Origin: DASRHT01 sp035293765
GTDB taxonomy: Bacteria > Chloroflexota > Ktedonobacteria > Ktedonobacterales > Ktedonobacteraceae
Direction of reading: 5' to 3'
NCBI GenBank assembly: GCA_035293765.1
Contig: DATGMF010000037.1
Coordinates: 83,589-147,588 of the forward strand
Length of the DNA: 64,000 bases
Shown: positions 41,530-50,249 of the stretch, piece after piece
Layout of the letters: every line of letters begins with the position of its first letter
How positions within the stretch are numbered: position 1 is the stretch's first letter
Position numbers and translations under genes: made by a program
The notes under the pieces: model-generated
Seen by the model: only the letters and a program-made list of their open reading frames with translations
The model's database searches: none
What the model was told of the DNA's origin: nothing

Positions 41530-42633
41530 TTAGTGAGGCATTTGATCGGGTGGCGGATAAATAGCCACGTTATCGAATGTGGCAATAACGCCATCGGACG
41601 AGCTGCCATTTTCTATAAACAGCGCCACAGGACCCCCGATAAAGCTGCTATCCGTTACCGCCTTGACCACTTTATTGTTCAGCAGCAGGACGATCTGACT
41701 CCCTTTCATAATCACGGTCATGATATTTTTTTGACCCTTTGTATGCAGCGCAGATGAAGTGGTTGGTTCGGCGAGGTAAATGGCCTGATTTTTCTGATGA
41801 GTATCGGTCTGAATTTTGATGATATCGTAGGTATCGTCGCCGTAGATATCAACGTAATACCCCTGGTGCCCATCGGCTGACGAGCGGAGAAACAGCCCGA
41901 CGCTGTCGTTGAGGTCGCCCTGCACCAGGGTGAACGTCATCGTGATCGAAAAATCAGTATAGGAAGTGTTCGTTGGTATCGCCTCACGGAAGAGCTTATG
42001 GTTGGCCTCTTTCATGGTCAGGACGTTATTGCTAATGGTACTGCTATATCCTGCCGCGCTCCCCACATCCCAGTTCTTGCTATTATCCACGAAATCGTCC
42101 GCGAAGAGCGGCCTTGCCGTTGGCGTAACAACGCGGGTCGCAGTAACAGTAGTAGGGGTTGTGGTGCTATTACCTGTATTATTATTGGTTTTCCTGGATA
42201 AAGCGAAAAGCAGCCCGCTGCAAGCTAGCAACAATACGAGAATGCTGCCAAGCACCAGCCAGGTGCGCGGGATACGCTTCTTCTCAGGGGATTGCGGTCC
42301 TGGCTGATAGGGCGGGAACGGCAGTTGTGGATATGGCAGTGGATACTCAGCAGGTTGTGGCGGCGGAGGAGGGGTATACCCTTGATTCTGCGAGCCGTAG
42401 GCTGTGCTTGCCTGAGTATCTCGATACTGGGGCGAGGGAGTTAGTTGCGACAGGGGAGGACCGGCATATTGTGTTGGGTCCAGCGATGGCTGGTTAGCTT
42501 GCCAGTTGTTTGAACGCCGCGTCGGGTCGGTCATTGATGGCTCAACAAAGCCCGCTCCACAATGATGGCAATATTGCTCATAAGGAGCCAGAGGAGTGCC
42601 GCACTGAGAACAAGTACGAGATGCTATATTCAT
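41530..42633 (-). CDS. Zinc-ribbon, membrane-anchored LamG-like protein
   Basis: A 367-residue protein in four parts: a cytosolic zinc ribbon at residues 7-26 (CSQCG and CHHCG), a Pro/Gln/Tyr-rich linker to about 120, one membrane helix (WLVLGSILVLLLACSGLLFA), and an extracellular concanavalin/LamG-like domain starting FADDFVDNSKNWDVG and ending FDNVAIYPPPDQMPH. ATG 42633 has AGGAGA upstream. The same outer domain in the neighbouring gene shows a local duplication in which one copy lacks the ribbon. Its function is unknown, perhaps surface sensing or glycan binding. Confidence 0.75.
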   Translation of the reverse strand: MNIASRTCSQCGTPLAPYEQYCHHCGAGFVEPSMTDPTRRSNNWQANQPSLDPTQYAGPPLSQLTPSPQYRDTQASTAYGSQNQGYTPPPPPQPAEYPLPYPQLPFPPYQPGPQSPEKKRIPRTWLVLGSILVLLLACSGLLFALSRKTNNNTGNSTTTPTTVTATRVVTPTARPLFADDFVDNSKNWDVGSAAGYSSTISNNVLTMKEANHKLFREAIPTNTSYTDFSITMTFTLVQGDLNDSVGLFLRSSADGHQGYYVDIYGDDTYDIIKIQTDTHQKNQAIYLAEPTTSSALHTKGQKNIMTVIMKGSQIVLLLNNKVVKAVTDSSFIGGPVALFIENGSSSDGVIATFDNVAIYPPPDQMPH

Positions 42634-42723
42634 CAAATTCTCCTGACTGCCAAAGATAGTTACAATAGCATAACTGATAGATATCTATATCTCAATTTCT
42701 GCTTGAGATGCCAGCACGTCGGT

Positions 42724-42792
42724 AGGGGCAACTCCTCCCGCGATGAATCGGGGAGCCACGGCTCGGGGAGCTACCGGTTGCCCTCTGCCCCT
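42724..42792. repeat. Palindromic (REP-like) repeat, intergenic copy
   Basis: AGGGGCAACTCCTCCCGCGA runs into TGAATCGGGGAGCCACGGCT and CGGGGAGCTACCGGTTGCCC. It has the family ends GGGGCAA and TTGCCC and the inner ATGAATCGGGGAG. Confidence 0.75.
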
Positions 42793-42857
42793 AGCGTCAT
42801 CCCATTAGAGATGCGCCGATTGCCTCTGCGTCGGTTCCTGCGTGGGAAGCAAGCCAT

Positions 42858-43526
42858 TCATTGCAGCCGATCTGAGCTGTAGCTCCCCGATTCATCGTGG
42901 GAGCGCGCCAGCGGCGTTGGTCGGCTGGATAACAAGCCACGAGTGATAAGCTGGCTATAAATGGTAATCACCTGCTGCACCGTAAGCCGCCCGCCGGGTC
43001 GAAACCATGCGGCAACCTCGGTACACATCGCAATAATGGCGTATGAGGCCACCTTCACATCACACTGTTGAAACACATGCCGCTCCATCCCATCCTGCAA
43101 AATCTCCTGGAGCAGCGCCTCGTACCTGTCGCGTAGCGATAGGATATATGGGCGGCTTTCGCCTTCGAGGGCGCGAATTTCGGTATCGATAATAAAAAAT
43201 TCCGCTTTGTAAGTAGTATGCAGGCGAATATGGTTCGCAATCGCCTCTTCAAGCCGCCGCAGGGGATCGCTATATTCGTGCAGGATGCGTTCCGTACTGG
43301 TATTTAAGCGTTGCATGTACGTTTCCATGATTTCGACCAGCAACGATTGTTTATTTGGGTAATGGTGATAAATACTCGCCGCCTGTATCCCTGCTACGCG
43401 CGCGATATCGCGCAGAGGAGCCGCGTGATAGCCATATTCAGCGAACAACTGAATGGCAGCAGCCAGAATACTTTCGCGCATTGGACGGCCTTCAAGCCGT
43501 GTCACCTCGTTTGCATTTCCTTCCAT
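42858..43526 (-). CDS. TetR/AcrR family regulator with repeat-derived tail
   Basis: A 222-residue TetR-type regulator: ILAAAIQLFAEYGYHAAPLR and IQAASIYHHYPNKQSLL form the helix-turn-helix, followed by a helical domain with a conserved WFRPGGRLT segment. The last residues (LARSHDESGSYSSDRLQ) are encoded by a palindromic repeat whose other copies are intergenic. The repeat therefore replaced or extended the native end. No obvious target gene is adjacent; it might act on its own or on the small membrane protein upstream. Confidence 0.85.
   Translation of the reverse strand: MEGNANEVTRLEGRPMRESILAAAIQLFAEYGYHAAPLRDIARVAGIQAASIYHHYPNKQSLLVEIMETYMQRLNTSTERILHEYSDPLRRLEEAIANHIRLHTTYKAEFFIIDTEIRALEGESRPYILSLRDRYEALLQEILQDGMERHVFQQCDVKVASYAIIAMCTEVAAWFRPGGRLTVQQVITIYSQLITRGLLSSRPTPLARSHDESGSYSSDRLQ
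42879..42906. repeat. Palindromic (REP-like) half repeat inside the TetR gene end
   Basis: GTAGCTCCCCGATTCATCGT followed by GGGAGCGC matches the left part of the copy at 61274. It encodes the C-terminal residues of the TetR regulator on the minus strand. Confidence 0.7.
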
Positions 43527-43681
43527 AGTACCGTCATTGTAGCAGAAAAAAGAAGAGACGCATACCCATACACCCCATAAACGTGCTCAAATAGAAAAAA
43601 TTTCCTATGGTCTAACTGTGAGACTGGGCAGAGGCAATGGGACAGGACAGGGGCAAGCCCTGCCCCTACCTCGATGAGGGT

Positions 43682-43951
43682 TTATGTCGTTTTCTGACTT
43701 TTGCGCAAACTAGCTAGCCGTGGCAGCAGCACGACTCCCGTAACAGCGATCCAGAGCGCCATCGCTGTCGCAAAATATCTTCCCAGAAGAAACGTGCCCA
43801 GCAGTCCTCCGCAAAAGGCTGTCGCCGCGCCTATGCCTGCCATATATAGCCAGCCGCGACGGCTCCACGACGATGGTTGCAGCCTGCCTGCGGTCGCCAG
43901 GAGCCCGGCCAGTATGCCTATTAGTAACCAGATCAGTATGAGAACAAGCAT
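43682..43951 (-). CDS. Small membrane protein of unknown function
   Basis: An 89-residue protein with three hydrophobic stretches (LILIWLLIGILAGLLA, GIGAATAFCGGLLGTFLL and MALWIAVTGVVLL) and a basic C-terminus. ATG 43951 has AGAGGTAAGG upstream, so it is probably expressed. It resembles small glycine-rich membrane proteins such as the GlsB/YeaQ type in size and pattern, but I cannot assign a family. Confidence 0.55.
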   Translation of the reverse strand: MLVLILIWLLIGILAGLLATAGRLQPSSWSRRGWLYMAGIGAATAFCGGLLGTFLLGRYFATAMALWIAVTGVVLLPRLASLRKSQKTT

Positions 43952-43966
43952 AACCTTACCTCTTTT

Positions 43967-44636
43967 TTAGGAATCAGCGAGCAACAAACGTGTCAGAATG
44001 TCGAACAGGTGCGAACCGTCCGTTAGCTCCTGATTGAGCGCCAGGTTCGAGCGCACCTCCACATGATCGAAAATGTGGAATTCGACATATTCATAGGGAT
44101 GGTGCAGACACGTCAGGGCAGCCGCGAAGGCGCGCGACTCCGTGAAAGGAACGGAGGTGTCATTGCGATCATGCAGCAGGAAGAAGGGGGCGCGAATCCG
44201 ATCAATGAGCTTACTGGGCGAAAGGGCCGCGATATTCTGATCGACCTTATCAGGCGCGCTGCCGGTCAGGAGCTGATAAGCTGCCTGCGCCTGGGGAGAG
44301 AGCTGAGCAAATTCGCCCGGCGTCAGTGGCGTACCATTGGGAAGGGCATTTGTGATCAGAGAGCGGTCCTGGGGAGAAAAGGTCTGCGTGATAACATTTG
44401 TCAGCTTCTTCCAGGCAGGTTTTTGAGCAAAAAATAGCGCGATGCCCCCAAAAATCATACTGAATACAGCGCCGATAGGAATTGTCCAGACTGGTGGAGG
44501 AAGAGCCTGCTCAAAACCCATGAGAGGAAAAAATATCGAGATCACATCTAATGCAGTAATGATACATGAACAAAGGCTAATTAATAGCGGTCCAATGGAT
44601 ACGGGAAGGCTTATCGTATAATGCGTTAGCTTCCAT
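43967..44636 (-). pseudogene. Frameshifted chimera of small membrane protein and hydrolase C-terminus
   Basis: From ATG 44636 the minus strand reads MEANALYDKPSRIHWTAI, the start of the small membrane-protein family seen at 46513 and 47921, but a one-base insertion then gives a stop. The correct frame resumes (ISLC, later FFPLMGFEQALPPPVW and ALFFAQKPAWKK). At about 44400 the homology ends and the frame changes to the last 130 residues of an alpha/beta hydrolase: FFLLHDRNDTSVPF holds the catalytic Asp and FHIFDHVEV the His. The nucleophile half is missing. An expressed 192-residue product from ATG 44545 is possible, but it would not be an active hydrolase. Confidence 0.7.
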
Positions 44637-44750
44637 CTCTACGGCTCCTTGAGACTTATCTTTTTATGCTTGTATCTGCATATCGCATCTGGTTACCAAA
44701 GTATAACCACAGTTGATGGGAAGGGGAAGAGTGTCATTTGTCCTATTTGA
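44634..44750 (-). repeat. Segmental duplication, copy 1
   Basis: The stretch upstream of the chimera (GGCTCCTTGAGACTTATC, TTTTTATGCTTGTATCTGCA, GTTGATGGGAAGGGGA) recurs with few changes at 46511-46630. It contains the ribosome site and leader of the small membrane protein. Confidence 0.75.
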
Positions 44751-44789
44751 CAGGCTTAGAACTTCTGGAGAGAAGTTACGCAATTCGGG

Positions 44790-45731
44790 CTACAGGCTCT
44801 TCAAATACTGCCCCAAAAAGTTCAACACGCGTTGCTCATATTCGTCTTTGTAAGCGTTGATAGCTCCGACATGACCGCCATGAGGGGCGATCCATTGCTC
44901 TTTCGGGTTGCCCGCGGCGGCATAGAGCTGCTGTTCCCCCACAAGAGGAGTAGTCGTATTGGCATCGTCGGCGGAGTGGATCAGCAGCACGGCACGAGGA
45001 GCAATCTGACTGATTACAGCCAGGGGCCGTGTATCGGCAAGACGCGCGCCAATCATCGTATCAACCAGCGCCGGCTCGTAGGGCAGCACCGGCAAGGGTC
45101 CGATGGCTCTCATATGATCGATCTGAGGGCTTTCGTCGGTCCAGGCGCTATCGGCCACCGTTGCGGCAATTAGAGGCTCCCGTGCAGCCGCCAGCAGGGC
45201 CACGCCCGCACCCAGAGAGACGCCCAGCACTCCAAAACGTTTCGTCGTGGGATCGGGACGAGCTTTAAGATACTGCACCGCCCCCAGCACATCTTCAGGC
45301 TCGCGTGCGCCCAGTGCAATTCCCCATCCCTCGCTTTCCCCGCACCCGCGACTATCATACAGCAAAACGTTATAGCCCGCTGCATACAAAAAGCGCGCCC
45401 ACGGCAGCATATCCACCCGCGACCCCTTAAAGCCATGCACCAGAATCACCGTCGGAGCCTGAGCCGAAGCAATCACCAGCCACCCGGCCAGATGAACGCC
45501 ATCGGTAGCTTGAAAGTGAACTTCCTGCACAGGCAGACCGGCAGAAGAGGCTGCCGGCGTCGAGCGATGATCAGTATTGGCGATCAGCGTAATGGCCCGA
45601 ACGGCTGGAAGAGCCGCCCAGCCTGTTACCAATAGTACTATCAATAGCGCGCAGAGGAGAAGCCTCCATTTGCGAATAATAACAAGGTTACGCTGAGATG
45701 CTTTATTGTCGGTGATAACGGTCTTTTCCAT
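44790..45731 (-). CDS. Membrane-anchored alpha/beta hydrolase
   Basis: A 313-residue hydrolase with an N-terminal anchor or uncleaved signal (LLLCALLIVLLVTGWAALPA). The hydrolase domain has VILVHGFKGSR near 97, YDSRGCGESEG near 125, the nucleophile in GVLGVSLGAGVAL near 170, the acid in LIHSADDANT near 255 and the histidine in APHGGHVGA near 285. It probably acts outside the membrane on esters or peptides. It lies between the two copies of a duplicated segment, and a hydrolase fragment in the adjacent chimera suggests related sequences recombined here. Confidence 0.82.
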   Translation of the reverse strand: MEKTVITDNKASQRNLVIIRKWRLLLCALLIVLLVTGWAALPAVRAITLIANTDHRSTPAASSAGLPVQEVHFQATDGVHLAGWLVIASAQAPTVILVHGFKGSRVDMLPWARFLYAAGYNVLLYDSRGCGESEGWGIALGAREPEDVLGAVQYLKARPDPTTKRFGVLGVSLGAGVALLAAAREPLIAATVADSAWTDESPQIDHMRAIGPLPVLPYEPALVDTMIGARLADTRPLAVISQIAPRAVLLIHSADDANTTTPLVGEQQLYAAAGNPKEQWIAPHGGHVGAINAYKDEYEQRVLNFLGQYLKSL

Positions 45732-45764
45732 TAATTGCTCCTGATAGACTTATTATGTTTTCAG

Positions 45765-45992
45765 TCAGTGCAGAGGTAATTCCAGGTCAGGCCATATTTG
45801 ATGGCTTGCCTCATCATATGCATCAATGTTCCACATATACATCCTCGTTGCTAGCGCGGAAAAACTGAGAGAATGAGCTTTCAAGATGCCCTTATGGCAA
45901 TTCTCCACCACTTCCATTATGTACATAGGATCGTGTAGAGGATTATCCGTCACGTCAGAATGTACTTTTCCATTGATTTGGGCCTTATGCAC
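45765..45992 (-). CDS. Small unknown protein, duplicated fragment
   Basis: A 75-residue frame that ends FSALATRMYMWNIDAYDEAS and WPDLELPLH. The same C-terminal sequence with substitutions is found at 47408-47519 on the same strand, which shows that the reading frame has been under protein-level constraint or was copied recently. No good ribosome site is seen and the N-terminal half has no counterpart in the second copy, so this may be a fragment of a longer lost gene. I do not recognise the family. Confidence 0.4.
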   Translation of the reverse strand: MHKAQINGKVHSDVTDNPLHDPMYIMEVVENCHKGILKAHSLSFSALATRMYMWNIDAYDEASHQIWPDLELPLH

Positions 45993-46183
45993 CTACTTGA
46001 AGATGATTTCATGAGATACATAATAGCCCAAATCAGGTTTTTCGGCAAAATTATAATACCCGGGCATTTACTATGAAGCATTTTATTTCATAGTAAATGC
46101 TACGAACACGAACGATAGAAGTTCTAGTCTGCATAAAGTGTGGTGGTAGGGAAAACGCATGGGACGTTGTTTTGAACTGCTCA

Positions 46184-46513
46184 TTACACGAGTTGAGTGA
46201 CATAAAAAATATATAATAACGAAATCAGAATCAAAACAGTATCAAAAAGCAAGCATGTCGCTGTTAGCCTTAATCCTTTCTTCCAGACTGGTTTTTGAGC
46301 AAAGGATAGCGCGATGCACCCAAAAATCATACCGGATACGGAGCAGATAGGGAGTACCCAGAGTATAGTATTTGAAGGAAGAGATCGCTCAAAATCCATC
46401 GGGGGAAGAACCGTCGAGAGCGCACTCAATGCAGCAATGATACACAAACAAAGGCTGATAATAGCGGTCCAATGGATACGGGAAGGCTTGTCGTACAATT
46501 CGTTTGTTTCCAT
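46184..46513 (-). CDS. Small membrane protein, duplicated family
   Basis: A 109-residue protein starting METNELYDKPSRIHWTA with three hydrophobic helices (ISLCLCIIAALSALSTVL, VLPICSVSGMIFGCIALSFA and LLFDTVLILISLLYIFYVT). It resembles the DUF4190-type membrane proteins in helix spacing. ATG 46513 is preceded by AGGAGCCATAGAG. A second intact copy is at 47601-47921 and a disrupted one at 43967-44636. The role is unknown. Confidence 0.65.
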   Translation of the reverse strand: METNELYDKPSRIHWTAIISLCLCIIAALSALSTVLPPMDFERSLPSNTILWVLPICSVSGMIFGCIALSFAQKPVWKKGLRLTATCLLFDTVLILISLLYIFYVTQLV

Positions 46514-46630
46514 CTCTATGGCTCCTTGAGGCTTATCTTTTTATGCTTGTATCTGCATATCGCATCCAGCTACCAAAGTATAGCCACCGTTGATGGGAAG
46601 GGGAGAGTGTCATTTGCCCTATCTCGGCAT
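46511..46630 (-). repeat. Segmental duplication, copy 2
   Basis: This copy of the leader segment (GGCTCCTTGAGGCTTATC, TTTTTATGCTTGTATCTGCA, GTTGATGGGAAGGGGAGAG) matches 44634-44750. Confidence 0.75.
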
Positions 46631-46819
46631 CCTTTTTGATAATTGTACTCTCCCGTTGTCAATAAAAATAGGGAAAAGAATGATAAATCGAACATTTGTT
46701 GTATAGTTTACACGTTTATTTTTATGGTGAGGGCTGAGATGCTTGATTGCCGATAATATCATCTCAAATATCCTTCTTGAAAAGGCTGGCCTTTACATAT
46801 AACTTAGTATGGTATCGAT
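46631..46819. other. Intergenic AT-rich region with possible hydrolase 5' remnant
   Basis: No gene is seen. GCTGAGATGCTTGATTGCCG at 46731-46750 resembles the 5' coding end of the hydrolase gene at 45697-45716 (GCTGAGATGCTTTATTGTCG), so this may be the trace of a second hydrolase copy. Confidence 0.35.
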
Positions 46820-47296
46820 CTATGCTTTAAGTCGGCGCGCAAGAACGGTACGTATATCCCGATCAATGATCTGCCATGCATCATGTCGATCAGACCAGGA
46901 TGAGACAGGTTTGTAGGGAATAAGTGCAATTGACTCAAGCACATGTCCTCGCAGGTTAGTGGGGCGCAAAGAGATAGGTATCAGAAAGGTCTTCTCCCTG
47001 GTTTTATTTCTTTCAAAAGCTTCGAGAAATTCGGCTCCATAACAATAGCCTGTCGCCAGAAGGCCAGGACTTACCATCAAGAGGATAAGGTCAGCCCCCA
47101 GCAAATCTGGATCAACAGACTGCGACCAGTCCATGCCTCGCCGTGCCTGACGCTCTACCCATCCAGAGATGTAGTGAGCCTGTTGTAACAGAATAAGATA
47201 GTTCTCGAATTCCTGTTTGAGCGCTTCATCCTCCTGAGCATAGCGCAAAAAAGTCTGTACAGCCTGGTTTGGCTCTCTTATCGTTCTCGAATGCAC
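46820..47296 (-). CDS. Stand-alone TIR-domain protein
   Basis: A 158-residue protein that is a single TIR-like domain. It has the first strand VQTFLRYAQEDEALKQEFEN, a BB-loop region AHYISGWVERQARRGMDWSQ, then LLGADLILLMVSPGLLATGY with an acidic YGAEFLEAFERN, and IPISLRPTNLRG. The glutamate in YGAEFLEA is in a position where NADase TIR domains have their catalytic Glu, so NAD hydrolysis or signalling is possible but not shown. The GTG start at 47296 is supported by AGGAG six bases upstream. The gene sits inside a decayed duplication, with no effector partner beside it. Confidence 0.72.
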   Translation of the reverse strand: MHSRTIREPNQAVQTFLRYAQEDEALKQEFENYLILLQQAHYISGWVERQARRGMDWSQSVDPDLLGADLILLMVSPGLLATGYCYGAEFLEAFERNKTREKTFLIPISLRPTNLRGHVLESIALIPYKPVSSWSDRHDAWQIIDRDIRTVLARRLKA

Positions 47297-47600
47297 ATTT
47301 TTCTCCTATCCTTATGGAAGCAATAGGGCATTACCCAGCTTGCGGCCAAAGTAGCCTGATCAGTGATAAAAGAGATATATAGCCAGTCATAAATTAGTAT
47401 TTCCAGTTCAGCGCAAAGGTAATTCCAGATCATGCCACATTTGATGGCCCGCCTCATCATAGGCATAAATGTTCCAGACATACATCCTCGTTGCCAGCAT
47501 GGAAAAACCGAGAGAATGAGTATGAACCGAGAGACCTTCTAACTATGCAAGTTAGTAGCAGAAAAATGTATCAGGCTTTATTTTTGGGGGCCTTTCGTGG
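47297..47600. other. 304-bp intergenic region with gene remnant
   Basis: It holds a duplicated C-terminal fragment (47408-47519) and no complete gene. Confidence 0.5.
47408..47519 (-). pseudogene. Remnant copy of the small unknown protein
   Basis: The minus strand reads HTHSLGFSMLATRMYVWNIY then AYDEAGHQMWHDLELPLR and a stop, closely matching the end of the protein encoded at 45765-45992. No start is visible. It is a fragment left by a duplication of this locus. Confidence 0.6.
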
Positions 47601-47921
47601 TTAGAGCTGTCTCACATACAAAACAAGTACCAGCGAGATCAGAATCAAAACGCTCCCCAAAAATACGCATACACCACTGAGGTTCACCCCTTTCTCCCAG
47701 GCAGGTTTTTGGGCAAGATACAGCGCGATGCACCCAAAAATCATACCGGATACGGAGCAGATGGGGATTACCCAAACTGGTGGGGGAAGAACTCGCTCAA
47801 AATCCATGAGAGGGAGAAACATCGAGATCACATTTAATGCAGCAATGATACACAAACAGAGGCTGATAATAGCAGTCCAATGAATACGGGAAGGCTTATC
47901 GTACGATTCGTTTGTTTCCAT
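47601..47921 (-). CDS. Small membrane protein, duplicated family (intact copy)
   Basis: A 106-residue paralogue of the protein at 46184: METNESYDKPSRIHWTAI, ISLCLCIIAALNVISMFLPL, then VWVIPICSVSGMIFGCIALY and a third hydrophobic helix. ATG 47921 has AGGAGCGATAG upstream. It shows the sequence that was broken in the chimera at 43967-44636 and so proves the frameshift there. Confidence 0.65.
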   Translation of the reverse strand: METNESYDKPSRIHWTAIISLCLCIIAALNVISMFLPLMDFERVLPPPVWVIPICSVSGMIFGCIALYLAQKPAWEKGVNLSGVCVFLGSVLILISLVLVLYVRQL

Positions 47922-48102
47922 CTCTATCGCTCCTTGATGCTTATCTTCTCTAAAACGCATATACTGAATGTTGCGCTCAGTATATGCATTCTATTCTCTA
48001 AAAGCAAGGTAAGAAACCTCTTGGACTAAAAAGCTGGTAAAGGGGAACTGAAATGATAGAGTTCTCTCATATCAGCCCCCAAGTTATGGGTACGAAGAAT
48101 CC

Positions 48103-49263
48103 CTACCAGCTATCATACCAGAGAGCATGCCACATATCGTACATGGGTCCAACACATTGGTCCAAGCAGTTTGCAAAGTTAGCGATACTGTTACATGTGC
48201 TTGCACCTTGAGTTTGCCAGTCACACCAGCTTTGAGTGTAAATCCAATTATCGTCGTTGATCAGTTTCCCGTTATTATCGCGATAATGGAAATAGTCATC
48301 ATGCCCATATCCAAAGGCATTGCCTTGAGTATCATGCTGAACATCATAAAAGATCTTGTGTCCAGCATTTGGGATATTAAGCCCATCATAATCAAAACTG
48401 GGGGAGGCAATCGTGTCGTAAACACTAGACATTAATGTCCAATCGGTTCCCCCCGCCTGAGGATTATCTGCTGAGTTAGTCATTTCATTCATAAAGAAAC
48501 TACCACCTCGTATATCCTCACCCTGTGTACAATGACACACATTGACAGGCTCACCGTTATTAGGCACACCAAAATCTATTACATCCTGAATGATTCCTAA
48601 TGTGGATGGCATCGTCCATGTCGCTTTGCTTTTTTGCACCTGGTAGATGGTATTACGAACGAGGAGTCCTCCCATGCTATGGGTGATAATAGAGGAAGTC
48701 CAGCCGCGGGTACCAAAGTTATAATAGAGGTACCAGGCAAATAAGCAACTCAGATGATAAATACTTTCATCGTGAGTACCATCCTGTGAGGGGTTTGTAT
48801 TTTCAGGATAGTAATTGCTACACTGACGTGTATACTCTGGATCGTGTAGGTTTGCAGCGTGAGCAGTTTCGCGACCATTAGTGCAATTGGTGTCTCCGTT
48901 ATAAAAGCCAATCAAGCGAATGTCTTGATTATGCCATGAACCCTCTATTCCATGAGGCTTTGAAAGATAATCTAACAGGTCGCTAAAGTAGGCTTTACAA
49001 TCATAGGCACTGGCGTTGGAATCCAAACTACTTGCTCCTGCCATACCATGAACTAATATGATAGCGGAGTTGCCAGAACGTACGGTATCCAGCGGCTGCA
49101 CAGGATTGGATTTAGGTTTAGGGCCGGAGTGTGCTGCCAACGATGCAGCGTGACCAGGAAGAGAAGAGAGTGCCAACGAAGAAAAAAGACTTCCACAAGC
49201 AAGAAGACTAACGAAAAGCAAACGGTAAAATCGGTATCTGCTACGAAAATGTACTACTTTCAT
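48103..49263 (-). CDS. Secreted lipase/PGAP1-like alpha/beta hydrolase
   Basis: A 386-residue exported hydrolase. Residues 1-40 are a signal peptide (LLFVSLLACGSLFSSLALSS, cleavage near GHAAS). The mature enzyme has AIILVHGMAGASS near 70 (oxyanion loop), the nucleophile in SSIITHSMGGLLVRN near 190 and many cysteines (CHCTQG, WCDWQTQGASTC, CLDQC), which fits an extracellular enzyme stabilised by disulfides. A GHD near 345 may hold the histidine. ATG 49263 follows AGAAAGG; the longer frame to 49293 is less likely. Its substrate may be lipids or esters. Confidence 0.78.
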   Translation of the reverse strand: MKVVHFRSRYRFYRLLFVSLLACGSLFSSLALSSLPGHAASLAAHSGPKPKSNPVQPLDTVRSGNSAIILVHGMAGASSLDSNASAYDCKAYFSDLLDYLSKPHGIEGSWHNQDIRLIGFYNGDTNCTNGRETAHAANLHDPEYTRQCSNYYPENTNPSQDGTHDESIYHLSCLFAWYLYYNFGTRGWTSSIITHSMGGLLVRNTIYQVQKSKATWTMPSTLGIIQDVIDFGVPNNGEPVNVCHCTQGEDIRGGSFFMNEMTNSADNPQAGGTDWTLMSSVYDTIASPSFDYDGLNIPNAGHKIFYDVQHDTQGNAFGYGHDDYFHYRDNNGKLINDDNWIYTQSWCDWQTQGASTCNSIANFANCLDQCVGPMYDMWHALWYDSW

Positions 49264-49518
49264 GAAAATTACCTTTCTTCTACTAAATGACAATTCATCA
49301 GTGGTGTTTTACTGTGTCGTTGCCATCAAACTTTTTCTATCCACAAAAAGCTCGTATCTGTACTTTACCCAGAAATAATGTATAATACAAGAACAGATGA
49401 GGTACAAAAAAGAAACACTTTTTCTTGCATCTCAATATCTTGCACCTCAATATATTAGAGAAAGGAAATATGCCTCCTCCACCTCAATGATCCCCCAGAG
49501 GAGGATGGTTTAGCAGAT

Positions 49519-50148
49519 ATGGCTTCAGAGCATGGACTTAGTATTGGGCAGTGCATCCGGCAACAGCGCGAACGGCTCAACTGGTCGCAGGAGCGGCTGG
49601 CTGAAAGCGTTGGGGCTACGAAGATGAGCGTCAGACGCTGGGAACATGACACTGTTCTACCACGACCCTATTATCGTGAGCAGTTGTGTCGTGTCTTTAA
49701 CGTCACGACCGAGATGTTATTCGGCGTTCAGGAAGCCGAGGAGGATGTATCTATCCCAGCAATTGGAGGAGTCAGAACGACGCAAACGGTACCCTCTCCC
49801 TGTCTTGCAGAGCTTTATAGGGAACAAGGTAAATATACAGAAGCAGAAGATCTTTTGCAACGAGCGATTATCCTTTGTGAAAAACGTCTGGACTGGCAAG
49901 AAATAGATATAGTTGAAACATTACATATGCTAGCGCTCCTACATCAATCTCAAAATCATATTGCTGAAGCGGAGCAGTTCTATCAGCGTATTCTGACTAT
50001 TTGGGAGAATGCTCCTGATCTTCAGAACTCTAATATCCGAGATATGCTCAATGACTACGTAACTTTCTTATACAAAACCAATCGGCCAGAAGAGGCTATG
50101 GCGCTTGAGCGCCGACTGGAAGCGAGTAAGGAAACAATAAAAGGGTAA
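49519..50148 (+). CDS. XRE-type HTH protein with short TPR-like domain
   Basis: A 209-residue regulator: helix-turn-helix at residues about 10-65 (IRQQRERLNWSQERLAESVG, MSVRRWEHDTVLP) and two to three TPR-like repeats at about 95-200 (ELYREQGKYTEAEDLLQRAI, LLHQSQNHIAEAEQFYQRIL). ATG 49519 is 16 bases after AGGAGG, a long spacing. It is shorter than the relative at 34353 but of the same type, which is characteristic of the genome. The target is unknown; lutC starts about 100 bp downstream. Confidence 0.8.
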   Translation: MASEHGLSIGQCIRQQRERLNWSQERLAESVGATKMSVRRWEHDTVLPRPYYREQLCRVFNVTTEMLFGVQEAEEDVSIPAIGGVRTTQTVPSPCLAELYREQGKYTEAEDLLQRAIILCEKRLDWQEIDIVETLHMLALLHQSQNHIAEAEQFYQRILTIWENAPDLQNSNIRDMLNDYVTFLYKTNRPEEAMALERRLEASKETIKG

Positions 50149-50249
50149 AGCACCGATTGAAATGCTGGTTATGATGGGCGTCGCCTGATCCAGGTGGTAT
50201 GATACATATTACTACCATACCAACCATCCCGGTGACGAAAGGTTGTACC

